This document shows, one piece after another, positions 33,280 to 43,374 of a stretch of 64,000 nucleotides of DNA; positions within the stretch are counted from its first letter, which is position 1, and each line of letters opens with the position of its first letter. The notes beneath the pieces were generated by a model. The model did no database searches. It saw only the letters and a list, made by a program, of their open reading frames with translations, and was not told the origin of the DNA. Location: NCBI GenBank assembly GCA_024803745.1, contig JANJXV010000004.1:54626358-54690357 (forward strand), in the 5' to 3' direction. Origin of the DNA: Megascapheus bottae (taxonomy: Eukaryota > Chordata > Mammalia > Rodentia > Geomyidae). The position numbers and the translations under genes were made by a program.

Positions 33280-33837
33280 ACATTATGTTTCCATGTGTCT
33301 CTCCTCTGAGTAGATTATAAATTCTGTGATACCAGGTACTCTGTCTTTCCCTTGTTTTATATCTGCTAATGGAGAACTGAGGATTCAGAACAAGGAACAC
33401 TCAGTGAGTCTACAATATTTTTTACATATATTTTTAAATTGTAATTAATAGAAGGGTTACATGATATTTACCAGATACATGGTGCATTAATTCCCATACA
33501 TCGATACCTTTTCACATGCCTTGGTTCCCATTTCCCTCCCCCCACCCCCACCCCTCATCTTGTTTCCCCCCCCCCCCGTTCCCTATCCAATTTCAAATAA
33601 CCAGATACAAATATATCCAATATATCAGGTAACAAAGTGAGATACTGTAACAATATGAGATAACCAAGGAACAGCAAAAGAGATGAGAGATAACATAGTA
33701 CCTTAAGAAGAACAATCATTCATTATATGGCTTATGTTTCTATATCCTAGAGATCCTTTCATTCAGCATCATACTATATGGCCTTTTGTTTCAAGGTTTT
33801 GCTCTATGCAAATCTCTGCTAGGAGAGCCCAAAGTTT

Positions 33838-34839
33838 CTACTGATTATGACAAATGAGGGAAACCATTGAGCCTAAGTTCCTTTGAGTCTGGCTTACTTC
33901 ACTTAATATGATCTTTTCTAAGTCTTTCCATTTCCTAACAAATGGGGCGATGTCGTTCTTTCTGACAGCAGCATAGAATTCCATTGTGTACAAATACCAC
34001 ATCTTGTTGATCCACTCATCAACTGAGGGACATCTAGGTTGGTTCCACATCTTTGCTATGGTAAATAGTGCTGCAATGAACATTGTTGTACTGGTGGACT
34101 TAGTATGTCTTTGTTTCTGGATGATTGGGTAAATGCCAAGTATTGGAATTGCTGGGTCATAGGGGAGCTCTATGTTTAGTCTTTTGAGGAACTGCCATAC
34201 TGCTTTCCATAGTGGTTGAATGAGTTTGCACTCCCACCAACAGTGTAGTAGTGATCCCTCCTGGCCACATCCCCTCCAGCATCTGTTGTTATTAGTTTTC
34301 TTGATCCTGGCCATTCTAACTGGAGTGAGGTGGAATCTTAGAGTTGTTTTGATTTGCATTTCTTTTATGACCAGAGATGTTGAGCATTTCTTCATGTGTC
34401 TATAGGCCATTTTTGTTTCTTCTTCAGAGAAGACTCTCTTTAAGTCTTTGGCCCATTTTTTAATGGGATGGTTGTTACTTTGGAGATTAGTTTTGGATTG
34501 ATTTAATTTTTTGAGCTGTTGATATATTTTAGATATGAGGCCTTTGTCTGTTGTATGGTTGGTGAAGATCTTCTCCCACTCTGTAGGCTTCCTAATTAAT
34601 TTACCAGCTATGTCCTTTGCCATACAAAAGTTCCGCAGTTTAATGTAGTCCCACTTATCCAGCCTTTCTCTGATTTGTTGTGATTCTTGGTCCTTATTAA
34701 GAAAGTTTCGACTTGTGCCAAGGACGTCTAGTGTGTCTCCTATTCCTTCTTGTAAAGTTTTCAGTGTGTCAGCTTTTACCTCCAGGTCTTTGATCCATTT
34801 GGAGTTAATTCTAGTGCAAGGTGACAAAGAAGGATCCAA
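33838..34839 (-). pseudogene. LINE-1 ORF2 C-terminal open frame
   Basis: The longest open frame in the window, 333 codons, uninterrupted to the natural ORF2 stop. It covers the region after the RT thumb. Landmarks: 'INSKWIKDLEVK' near the start, '[19 protein letters not shown]' mid-frame, the Cys-rich '[16 protein letters not shown]' block, then 'MWYLYTMEFYAAVRKNDI' and a terminal 'SLICHNQ'. Upstream, the reading shifts frame (another piece at 35037-35246), so ORF2 is not continuous. Intact ORF2 is about 1,250-1,280 residues with endonuclease and RT domains; this is the last quarter. The start methionine is only the first in-frame ATG after the break. It is not expected to be expressed. Confidence 0.93.
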
Positions 34840-35638
34840 CTTTAGTTTTCTTCAGGTGCTTAACCAGTTCTGCCAGCACTACTTGTTGAAGAGGCTATCT
34901 TTCTTCCATTCTATTTTTTTGGCTCCCTTGTCAAAGATTAGGTGGCCATAGGTCTGTGGTTTAATATCTGGGTCTTCAGTTCTATTCCATTGTTCTTCAG
35001 ACCTGTTCTTGTGCCAGTACCAAGCTGTTTTGATAATTAAACTCTGTAATAGAGTCTAAAGTTTGGTATTGAAATTCCTCCTACGCTGTTCTTTCTGCTA
35101 AGAAGTGTTTTTGCTATACGGGGTCTTTTATTATTCCATATGAAATTTTGGATTGCCTCTACTATTTCTTTAAAGAATGACATTGGGATATTGATGGGTA
35201 TTGCGTTGAATTTATAGATAGCCTTTGGCAAGATTGTCATTTTCATGATATTGATTCTTCCAATCCAGGAGCATGGGAGGTTTTTCCATTTCTGCTTTAA
35301 TTTCCCTTTTCAGGGTTTTAAAGTTTTCATCAAAAAGGTCCTTTACATTCTTAGTTAAGCTAATTCCTAGGTACTTTATTTTCTTTGAGGCTATTGCGAA
35401 AGGAGTTGTTTTCCTGATTATTGCCTCCTTCCTCTCACTGTTGGCATAGAGGAAGACAGTAATTTTTGAGGGTTAATTTTATAGCCTGCTACCCTTCCAA
35501 AGTTTTGAATCAGCTCAAGGAACTTGGGAGTGGAGTCTATAGGATTCTTTAAATACAGGATCATGTCATCTGCAAAGAGGGAAAGTTTTACTTCCTTTTT
35601 CCCTATTTGGATCCCCTTTATGCTTGCTTCTTGCCTTA
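34840..35638 (-). pseudogene. LINE-1 ORF2 RT-region remnant
   Basis: Frameshifted part of the same ORF2: '[20 protein letters not shown]' and '[17 protein letters not shown]' are readable, preceded on the coding strand by the FADD palm motif. Truncation removes everything upstream of the palm. Confidence 0.9.
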
Positions 35639-35649
35639 GAGTCTACAAT

Positions 35650-36274
35650 TTTTATTTTTTACTTACTGAGCTGCCTCTTGGGCCCAGCTCTGAATGAAAT
35701 GCCACTCAAGTTGGCAGCTGGTTCCCAGCATCACGGGATGTTCTGAGTGTGCCACTCTCTGCTTTCTCTTCAGCTTCCCATACAGCTCAAAGGGGCCACA
35801 GCACTCCCTGCTCGCCTCTGTTCCTTCACAAGAGAGATAGGTGAAGTGAACCCCGACACGACAGTTTCCACAGTGCTCTGAAATTCTCATATGAAAGGAT
35901 TTAGGCAATACATGTGCACATCTTTATGTGAGTGTTGTAAGCTTTTATCTCAGAGCCCTTGCACTTAGAATTCCAGCAGGGGAAATAAAAATCATTGCAG
36001 GGACAGAAAGAATCAGTTCTCAGTAAGGCTAAGAATAAGGAAAGTTTCCTTATGGCGTCTCCCTGTCAGTGAAGTGCAGGGCACACTACCTGTGCCTCAC
36101 GTAGATAAGAGCCCCTTTGTTCAGCATCCTCGCTCTCACCTTCTTCCTGTACTGAGCTCCAGATCACCTGACACCAATGGCTGGCGCCATTCACCCACAG
36201 TTACAGTTGCAATCAATCCCATTAAAAAGGTCCTCCATGCAACAACAGAGAAATAAAAATCCCAGAACCTGTAA

Positions 36275-36275
<1 letters not shown>
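35650..36275. other. Unique sequence
   Basis: No repeat recognised. The 81-codon minus frame at 35663-35908 has no family resemblance. Confidence 0.4.
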
Positions 36276-36330
<55 letters not shown>

Positions 36331-36331
36331 T
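36276..36331. repeat. (TG)n microsatellite
   Basis: About 27 TG units with one A, abutting the 3' end of a reverse SINE. Confidence 0.96.
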
Positions 36332-36554
36332 GATACTGGGGTTTGAACTCAGGCCCAGGGTTCAGGGTTCTGGTTTTTAGCTTTTTCACTCAAGTCTGGA
36401 CCTCTACCATTGGAGGCACAGCTCCACTTCCAGCTTTTTGCTGGCTACTTGGAGATAAGCGTCCCACAGACTTCCGTGCCTATGCTGGCTTTTTCCACAG
36501 ATCTCAGCCTCCTGAGTAGTTAGCATTATAAACATGAGCCAACAGTGCCTGGCA
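36332..36554 (-). mobile_element. B1-Geo SINE, reverse
   Basis: 'ggtttgaactcaggcccag', 'ctacttggagataagcg', 'ctcagcctcctgagtagttag'. Confidence 0.83.
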
Positions 36555-36649
36555 GAGCATGTAATCTTTAGTTATAATTTTTTAAAATAGCACTTTTACA
36601 GTATATTAATGCCACTAAAAAAATCACAGTTTCTTGTGTCCTTTCTACA

Positions 36650-36833
36650 TTTTTTTTTGGCAGTCCAGGGGTTTGAACTCAGGGCCTGAGCACTGTCCTT
36701 GGGCTTTATCAAGGCTAGAGCTCTACTTCTTGAGCCACAGCACCACTTCTGGCTTTTCTATGTATGTGGCACTGAGGAATTGAGCCTGGATCTTTATGCA
36801 TGCAAGGCAGGCACTCTACCACTAGGCCAAAAG
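36650..36833 (-). mobile_element. IDL-Geo SINE, reverse
   Basis: 'ggcagtccaggggtttgaac' to 'ctctaccactaggccaaaag'. Confidence 0.9.
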
Positions 36834-37197
36834 CGCGCACAAGGCAGAGCCCTGGGCCAGTCGGTGGTCAAGGATTGACCTTTCTTTCCAGTTACCTGTG
36901 AGTACTTCCTTAGGTTTATAATTTCCTCTTATCTCTTCTTTCAATGGATCGCTTTGTAATAAGGTTTCCTCTTTAAGAGAAGTTGGATGTATTTCTAAAA
37001 GACATGACTGAGCCAGATAAGTGGAAATTCCTAATCTATGTATACTTTCCTCCTCCCTTCAGCTGATCCAAATATACTGGCCCCTGGCAAAGCATTTGTT
37101 GACTGAGTTTCCTGAGCTCCCACTGCTTCATCATGAAATTCAGCATCTGCTATCATCTGGCCCCAGTAACCCCTCATTCCTTTCTCTATCCTATCTC
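36834..37197. other. Unique sequence
   Basis: Nothing recognised. Confidence 0.4.
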
Positions 37198-37253
37198 ATG
37201 ATGATGATGATGATGATGATGATGACGATGACAACGACAATGACGATGATAAT
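37198..37253. repeat. (ATG)n trinucleotide repeat
   Basis: Nine clean ATG units followed by ACG/ACA variants. The poly-Met frame through it is an artefact. Confidence 0.93.
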
Positions 37254-37618
37254 GGGGTTTACAATTCCATAAGTCAGATTATAATATATAATCCTTCCTG
37301 GTCACAGCCACCCTTTCCCTCATTCTTCTCTGCTTTCTCCTTCAGTCCCTACCCTCAAGTTACATGTTATTTTTATATAGTGTACTTGCATATAATAACC
37401 ATATTATATGCCTCCTGCCATTGCTGTGCCCCTCTTCCCTTACCAGCTTCCTGAAACATATTTCCAGTTCCTGAGATTTGTTTTGATGAACAGTACACTA
37501 GTTGTTCAAAGGAGTTATGCTTTTGGATTCTTCCCCTAAGCATACCCTCTTTATTCGGTTTGTTTGTGTATTGCGCCCTGTATATGTTACCCTGCATAGT
37601 TGTATTTTATATTTAGCT
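37254..37618. other. Unique sequence
   Basis: Nothing certain; the end may belong to the L1 fragment that follows. Confidence 0.4.
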
Positions 37619-37748
37619 TCCCCATATGAGGGCAAATATGCACCATTTGTCTTTCTGAGCCTGGCTTCCTTCACTTAAGAAGATTTGTTCTAGGTCCATC
37701 CATTTCCCTGCAAATGACATTGTTTCTAATGGATGAATAAAATCTCAT
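37619..37748 (-). mobile_element. Old L1 3' fragment, reverse
   Basis: 'ctggcttccttcacttaag', 'ggtccatccatttccctgc' and 'aaatgacattgtttc' read as the reverse of the L1 ORF2 C-terminal coding end. Confidence 0.65.
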
Positions 37749-38145
37749 TTTGAATAAATTCTCAATTCATAGTGGTATTGAAAATTAGCATGTGCTCTGA
37801 TTGAAATTTCACTCAGAATTGTGACAAGATTTTTAAAAGTATGTAGAGGTTGAAGGAAAGGATTTGGCACATGATAGTTTTTATTCATAAGAAGAAATTA
37901 GAGGAAATTATCAAGGAAACTTAGAAGATCAACAATGAGGTAACTTCACATGAAGAAACATTAAATTAGGTAATGATTGAAATAAAAATGGACTCTCACT
38001 ATTGTGTATTTTATAGACAAATGGGTCACTGGAATAGATTAGAAAATATTACAAATAGATTCAATATATTTAAGGAATTTATTTAAGATCTAATAAAGGA
38101 GGTATTGCTTTTCAGTGGGATAATCATTGACTAGTAATTGGAGTT
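37749..38145. other. Unique AT-rich sequence
   Basis: Nothing recognised. Confidence 0.4.
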
Positions 38146-38161
38146 AGAAAAACTGGCTATC

Positions 38162-38911
38162 ACTTATACACAATGGAATTCTATGTTGCCATCAGAAAGA
38201 ATGACATTGCCCCATTGGTAAGGAAATGGAAAGACTTGGAAAAAGTCATATTAAGTGAAGTAAGCCAGATCCAAAGGAACATAGGCTCAATGGTTTCCCT
38301 CACTTGTCATAATTAGTACAAATCTAGGACTCTCCTAGCAGAGGATTACAATAGCTCAAAACCTAGATACATAAGGCCAAATAGGATGAGACTAAATGAA
38401 AGGATCTCTAGGATATGGAAATAAGAGCTTTATCTTGAGCGATTGTTGTTCTTTTTATTTTTTGCCAGTTCTGGGCTTGAGCTCAGGGCCTGAGCACGGT
38501 CCTTGGAAGTCCTCAATACCACGTGAGCCTCAGCCCCACTTCTGGCTTTTTCCTATGTATGTGGTACCTAGGAATCAAGCCCAGGTCTTTATGCATGCTA
38601 GACAAGCACTCTACCAATAGGCCAAACTTCCAGCCTGTGATTGCTGTTCTTAATGTACTATGTTTCTCTTCTCCTTTGTTGCCATTTGGTTAATCTCATA
38701 TTGTTACTGTATCTGACTTTGTTACCTGGAATATTGTATATATAATATTTGAAATAGGAAAGGGAAGGGGGGAACAAGATGATTGGAAAGGAGTAGGGAG
38801 AGGGACTTGGGGACAGAAACCTAAGAAGGGGTACCAATATGGTAAGAGAAGTAATGCACCCACTATCCTCTATACATTACCTCAATAATAAAAAATAAAA
38901 TGAAAAAAAAG
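38162..38911 (+). mobile_element. Young L1 3' end with perfect TSD
   Basis: Starts inside the last ORF2 codons ('acacaatggaattctatg') and runs through the whole 3' UTR to an A-rich tail. Exact 16-bp target duplications 'agaaaaactggctatc' at 38146-38161 and 38912-38927. A reverse IDL-Geo is inserted in the 3' UTR. Confidence 0.95.
38450..38636 (-). mobile_element. IDL-Geo SINE nested in L1
   Basis: Reverse dimer; 'gattgttgttctt' before and 'gattgctgttctt' after form its target duplication. Younger than the L1 that holds it. Confidence 0.9.
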
Positions 38912-38939
38912 AGAAAAACTGGCTATCTACTTTAAAAAA

Positions 38940-39175
38940 AAGAGATTTTATTTATCCACATCTTTACCATTTCTGGTGCTCTTCATTCTTTTGTGTTGCT
39001 CCAAATTTCCATCTGGTATCAGTTTGATTCTGCCAGAAGAACTTTCTTTAGCATTTTTGTTAAAGATCTGTTGGTGATGAATTTTCTCTGCTTTTCTTTG
39101 TCTGGGAAAGCTTTTGTTTCATTTTTGGCTTCGAAATGAAGAATGGTAATTGCCAGCAGACAGAACCTAAACTAG
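38940..39175 (-). mobile_element. Ancient L1 fragment, reverse
   Basis: Phrases such as 'ttccatctggtatcagtttg', 'atctgttggtgatgaatt' and 'gtctgggaaagcttttg' resemble the reverse strand of old mammalian L1 sequence. Confidence 0.6.
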
Positions 39176-39219
39176 GTAAATGTTATCATTTACCTCAGGT
39201 TATTTTATTGCTTCAAGGT

Positions 39220-39406
39220 TTTTTTTTTTTTTTTTTTGCCAGTCGTGGGCTTGAGCGCAGGGCCTGACCACTGTCCTTGGACTTTCTCAAGGTTAGAGCT
39301 CTACCACTTGAGCCTCAGCACCATTTCTGGCTTTTTTCTATGAATTGAACCCAGGTCTTCGTGCATGCTAGGCAAGCACTCTACCACTAGGCCAAACTCC
39401 CAGCCC
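39220..39406 (-). mobile_element. IDL-Geo SINE, reverse, young
   Basis: Low divergence, long T-run (A tail) on the left. 'ttcaaggtttt' and 'tttaaggtttt' flank it as a target duplication. Confidence 0.93.
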
Positions 39407-39800
39407 CTGCTTTAAGGTTTTGACTACCTAACTGAGATGTTAACTTGGATAAAGACTAGAGGTTCCTCTAGTTTGAGGTTTAGGTAGACTAAAATGTGTG
39501 CAGCACAAAGGAAAAGGTCCCAGACAGAGAAGATTATCCTGGAGAGAGAATCTGAATGACTTATACTGGACTTTTGTAAGCTTTTAGCTGAAGACTGATC
39601 AGCAGATGTAAGCCAAATTGCTGATGAGAATCCTGGCCACTGCTTACTGTTTTTACAAAACTGATTGGAAAGTTTCATTCACAAGCCATCGAGTTGAGTA
39701 CTGAGAGAGAAGCCAGGGAAATGTTTCTGCTCTAGATTAAATATTGCTCTGGACTCAACAAGTCATGAGAAACAAGAGCCAAGAAGATCAAATACTTTTG
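39407..39800. other. Unique sequence
   Basis: Nothing recognised. Confidence 0.4.
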
Positions 39801-40525
39801 AAAGAACTTAGGCATTCTAGGATAAAACGGATCAAGAATATTGATAGGAAGATAAGACTATCCAGCATCCAAGATATAATTCATAATCTTTAGAACGGAA
39901 ATGATTACTAGGCATGCCAACAGGCAGGAATATACAATCCATAATAAAGAAAAATAGAATCAATATAGAAGGACATCAAAGTAGTCATTATAACTAGTCT
40001 GTTTGTTCGTAATGTTCAATCAGGTCATGAAAGATCTGAGACCCAAATTTAATTTCTAGAGATGAAAATTACAAGGTATGAAATGAAAAGTAATCAGTAG
40101 ACATTACAGAAGACTTGGTAGACTTGAAGACAAAGCAATTAAAAAAAACAAAATGAAACACACAGCAATAAAGGCTTAAAAATATAATGGATCTATAAAT
40201 GAACACCAGAGAGTCAAATATGTGGTTAGAGACCCGAACGAAGTGGGGAGAGAAAAGATTTTGACTATGCAATGGGTAAAATATTTTCACACTTGATAGA
40301 AACTATAAATCTGTCTAAACTCTGCCTCAAGAGCCAGCAAACTGCAACCATAAAAAATATGGAAAAAAGAAATATGAATAAAAGATCCAAGGCACATAGT
40401 ATTCTCATTGCTTAAAACCAATGAGTTAGAAAATAAGATTAAAATTAGCCAGAAAGAAAGTATGTGAAACAAAAAGGGACAAGAAGAAAATAGCAATCTT
40501 CTTCTTAGAATAAAACAGTGGAAAG
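39800..40525 (+). mobile_element. Ancient L1/HAL1 ORF1-region fragment
   Basis: Degraded but ordered phrases recall the ORF1 region of old L1s: 'tagacttgaagacaaagc', 'aaatgaaacacacagc', 'aaaagatccaaggcac', 'agaagaaaatagcaatc'. No frame survives. Confidence 0.45.
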
Positions 40526-40534
40526 AACTAAAGG

Positions 40535-40638
40535 AAGAGCTGGAGATAGTGACTGGATGTAGTTTAAGTGATAGATTGCTTACTTAGCAAGGCCAAGGCC
40601 CGGACTTCAATCCTAAGTATCAACAAACAAATGAACTA
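40535..40638 (+). mobile_element. Old ID-like SINE
   Basis: 'gatgtagtttaagtgatag' and 'acttcaatcctaagtatc' in tRNA-like spacing with a (CAAA)n tail. Confidence 0.55.
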
Positions 40639-40671
40639 ACCAGGAACAAGAACAGAAAGAATACCTTGCTG

Positions 40672-40812
40672 AGGCTGGGAACATGGCCTAGTGGTAGAGT
40701 GCTTGTCTAGCATACATAAACCTTGAGTTCAATTCCTTGATACCACGTATACAGAAAAAGCTGGAAGTGGTGCTATGGCTCAAGTGATAGAGCACTAGCG
40801 TTGAAAAATACC
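40672..40812 (+). mobile_element. IDL-Geo SINE, 3'-truncated
   Basis: Complete IDL half and the start of the Geo half; it stops at 'cactagcgttgaaaa'. 'aatacctt' recurs on both sides. Confidence 0.85.
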
Positions 40813-41072
40813 TTATCAACCTGGAACTCTATCCTTGTGTAAATAGCCAATTATCAAAGGATATATATATATAGGCTTGATTTTTTAAAAAGATTTTAGT
40901 AACACTGATTTTTATATCATATTTCAAATGTCATGTTTAACAAACATGTATTCAAGAAGGGAATCTCTATATTAATCACTGGCACATAGATTTTTAGAAC
41001 ATAATTAAAATTAAGCTGAGGATTTGTGTGTCATAGATACATATTAATCTATATAACAAAACATCTAATAAA

Positions 41073-41273
41073 AGGCCTGGGTGCTGTCCTTGAGCTCTTC
41101 AAGTCAAGGCTACCGCCCTACCCTTGAGCCACAGCCCCATTTCCCATTTCTTAGAGATTAATTGGAGACAAGAGTCTCACTGCTTTGTAGTGTTGGGTTG
41201 GCTTTGAATCTTAATCCTCAGATCTTAGCCTTCTGAGTAGCTAGGATTACAGGTGTGAGCCACCATGCCCGGG
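41073..41273 (-). mobile_element. B1-Geo SINE nested in L1
   Basis: Lacks the last part of its Geo half (starts at 'ggcctgggtgctgtccttg'), which places a deletion breakpoint between it and the L1 3' UTR. Confidence 0.85.
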
Positions 41274-41282
41274 TTATTTTCA

Positions 41283-43190
41283 GTTTTTAAAGAAACCACT
41301 AAACTGCCTTCCAGAGTGGCTGTACGAGTTTACATTCCCTCCAGCAGTGCAGTAGGATTCCTCTTTCTCCACAACCCTGCCAGCATCTGTCATTGTCTGA
41401 GTTCAGAATATTGGCCATTCTAATTGGTATCTTAGGGTTGTTTTTACTTGCATTTCTTTTATGACAATGGTTGACGAGCATTTTCTCATTTTGTTTTTGG
41501 TCATTTTAACCTCTTTTGGTAAGTCTCTCTAGTTCTCTTGCCCATTTAGTGATTGCTTTGTTGGGTTTGGGGGGATTAGTTTCTTGAGTTCTCTCTAGAT
41601 ATTGAATATTAAATATTTGTATCATTGGTAAATACCTTTTCCCAGTTGGTTGGCTGTCTTTCTACTTTAGTAGCTATGCTTTTGACTGTGCAGAGACTTT
41701 TTATTTTTAGGTAGTCCCATTTGTTGAGTCTCTCTCCAATCTATTGTGATCCTGGGACTCGGTTCAGGAAGTTTTTGCCTGTGCCTAAAAGTTCCAGTGT
41801 CTTTCCTACTCTATCATGTAGCAGTTTCAGGTCTGATGTTTAGGGTTTTGATCCGATTTGAGTTACTGCTTGTGCATGGTAATAGGCTAGGGTCAATTTT
41901 TAGTTTTCTACATGTGGCTGCCCAGTTTTGCCAGCACCAATAATTGAATAGGCTGTGTTTGTTCCACTGTGTATCTTTGGCTCTTTTGTCAAATACAAGT
42001 TGACTATAAGTATATGGTTTTATTTCTAGATCTTCTATTCTGTTCCATTGATCTTCTGGTCCATTTTTGTGCCAATACCATGCTTTTTTTTGTTATTATG
42101 GCTTTATAGCAGACTTTGAAGTCTGGTATTGTAATATCACCTGCTTTGCTCTTTTTGCCTAAAATTGTTTTGGCTATTCTAGGTCTTTTCTTGTTCCATA
42201 TGAATCTTTAGATTGTGTCTTCTATTTCAGTAAAGAATGTCTTTGGGCTTTTGATGGGGATTATATTGAATTTGTATATCAATTTTGGCAGTATAGCCAT
42301 TTTCACTATGTTGGTTCTCCCTAGCCATGAGCATGGGATGTCTTTCCATTTCCTAGTGTCCTCTTTAATTTCTTTCGTTAGGCTTTTAGAGTTTTCATTA
42401 AATAATTCCTTTACATCTTTGGTTAAGTTAATTCCTAAGTATTTTATTCTTTTGGGGGCTATTGTGAATGGGATCATTTTATTTCTCCTTCTGTTTGTGT
42501 ATTGTTGGTGTACAGAAAGGCTACTGACTTTTGCAGGTTGATTTTGTATCCTGCCACTTTGCCAAAGTGGTTTATTAGTTCTTGGAGTTTGGGAGTGGAG
42601 TTTATTGGGTCATTCAGGTATAGGATCATGCCATCTGCAAATAGGGATAGTTTAATTTCTTCTTTCCCTATATGGATCCCTTTGATGTCCTTCTCTTGCC
42701 TTATTGCTCTGGCTAAGGGTTCTTGCACTATATTGAAGAGAAGTGGAGAGAGTGGGCATCCCTGTCTAGTTCCTGATTTTAAGGTAAATGGTTCTAGTCT
42801 TTCTCCATTTAGTATGATACTGGCTGTAGGTTGTCATATATGGCTTTAATTATTTTAAAGAATACCTTCTATTCCCATTTTTATTTTATTTTATTTATTT
42901 ATTTTTTATTTTATTTAATAAAAGGGTAACATGATATTTGCCAGATAGAAGGTGCATTAATTCACATACATTGATACCCTTCCACAGGTCTTGGTCCCAT
43001 TACCCTCCCCCCCACCCCCCTATTCCCATTTTTTCTAGTTCATTCAACATGAAAGAATACTATATTTTGTCAAATGCCTTCTCGGCATCCAGAGAAATCA
43101 TCATATGATGCTTATCCTTAGCTCTATTGATGTGCTGTATTAAATTACTTGATTTGTGAATGTTAAACCAGTATAGGCTGGATTTTTAAG
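41283..43190 (-). pseudogene. LINE-1 ORF2 remnant with mutated RT motif
   Basis: Readable blocks on the minus strand, from upstream to downstream in the protein: '[13 protein letters not shown]' (FADG in place of the catalytic FADD, codons at 42630-42641), '[17 protein letters not shown]', '[19 protein letters not shown]', '[16 protein letters not shown]', and the Cys-rich '[15 protein letters not shown]' block. The second catalytic Asp is Gly, and frames are broken, so the enzyme is dead. Confidence 0.88.
42883..43019 (-). mobile_element. Short L1 3' UTR insertion, nested
   Basis: Only the last 137 bases of the young L1 (G-rich tract in reverse and A-rich tail). Exact 14-bp target duplications 'ctattcccattttt' at 42869-42882 and 43020-43033 are made of the older L1. 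Confidence 0.93.
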
Positions 43191-43374
43191 ATTGGTTAAG
43201 TCAACCCATAAAACACTCATCATCCTCTCTTCTAAATTTGGAATCAATTCAAAAACAATGAAGAGGTAGAGATTGATGCTAAGCTTTATTATTGAAGTTG
43301 ATTAAAGAATTTGAGAATAGCTTACAAAATTCTCTAGGCATTCACACACAGTGAGAAGAAAGGAAGATATTCTT

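Larger units (their letters stand above)
33417..35638 (-). mobile_element. Young LINE-1, 5'-truncated
   Basis: Reverse-oriented L1 about 2.2 kb long: 3' UTR at 33417-33837 with a C-rich (G-rich on the coding strand) tract near 33535-33582, then ORF2 from its stop back into the reverse transcriptase domain. Target duplications 'gagtctacaat' at 33406-33416 and 35639-35649. The RT catalytic FADD motif is encoded at 35565-35576, near the truncation. The endonuclease and ORF1 are missing. Confidence 0.95.
40897..43190 (-). mobile_element. Older LINE-1, reverse, multiply disrupted
   Basis: Same subfamily as the L1 at 5352-7486: its 3' UTR (40897-41068) matches that element's 3' UTR in reverse. ORF2 sequence runs from 41283 to about 43190. 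A SINE (41073-41273), a deletion of the ORF2 end relative to the sister copy, and a small L1 insertion (42883-43019) interrupt it. Confidence 0.88.

Noticed and set aside
32963..33320. Coding exon candidate on either strand
   Set aside because: Overlapping frames on both strands with no family resemblance; no conserved splice context that I could confirm.
34220..34951. Plus-strand frames of 61-78 codons inside the L1
   Set aside because: Antisense shadows of ORF2; similarly 42215-42849 and 44218-44890.
37021..37272. 83-codon plus frame with a poly-Met stretch
   Set aside because: It runs through the (ATG)n repeat; no support outside it.
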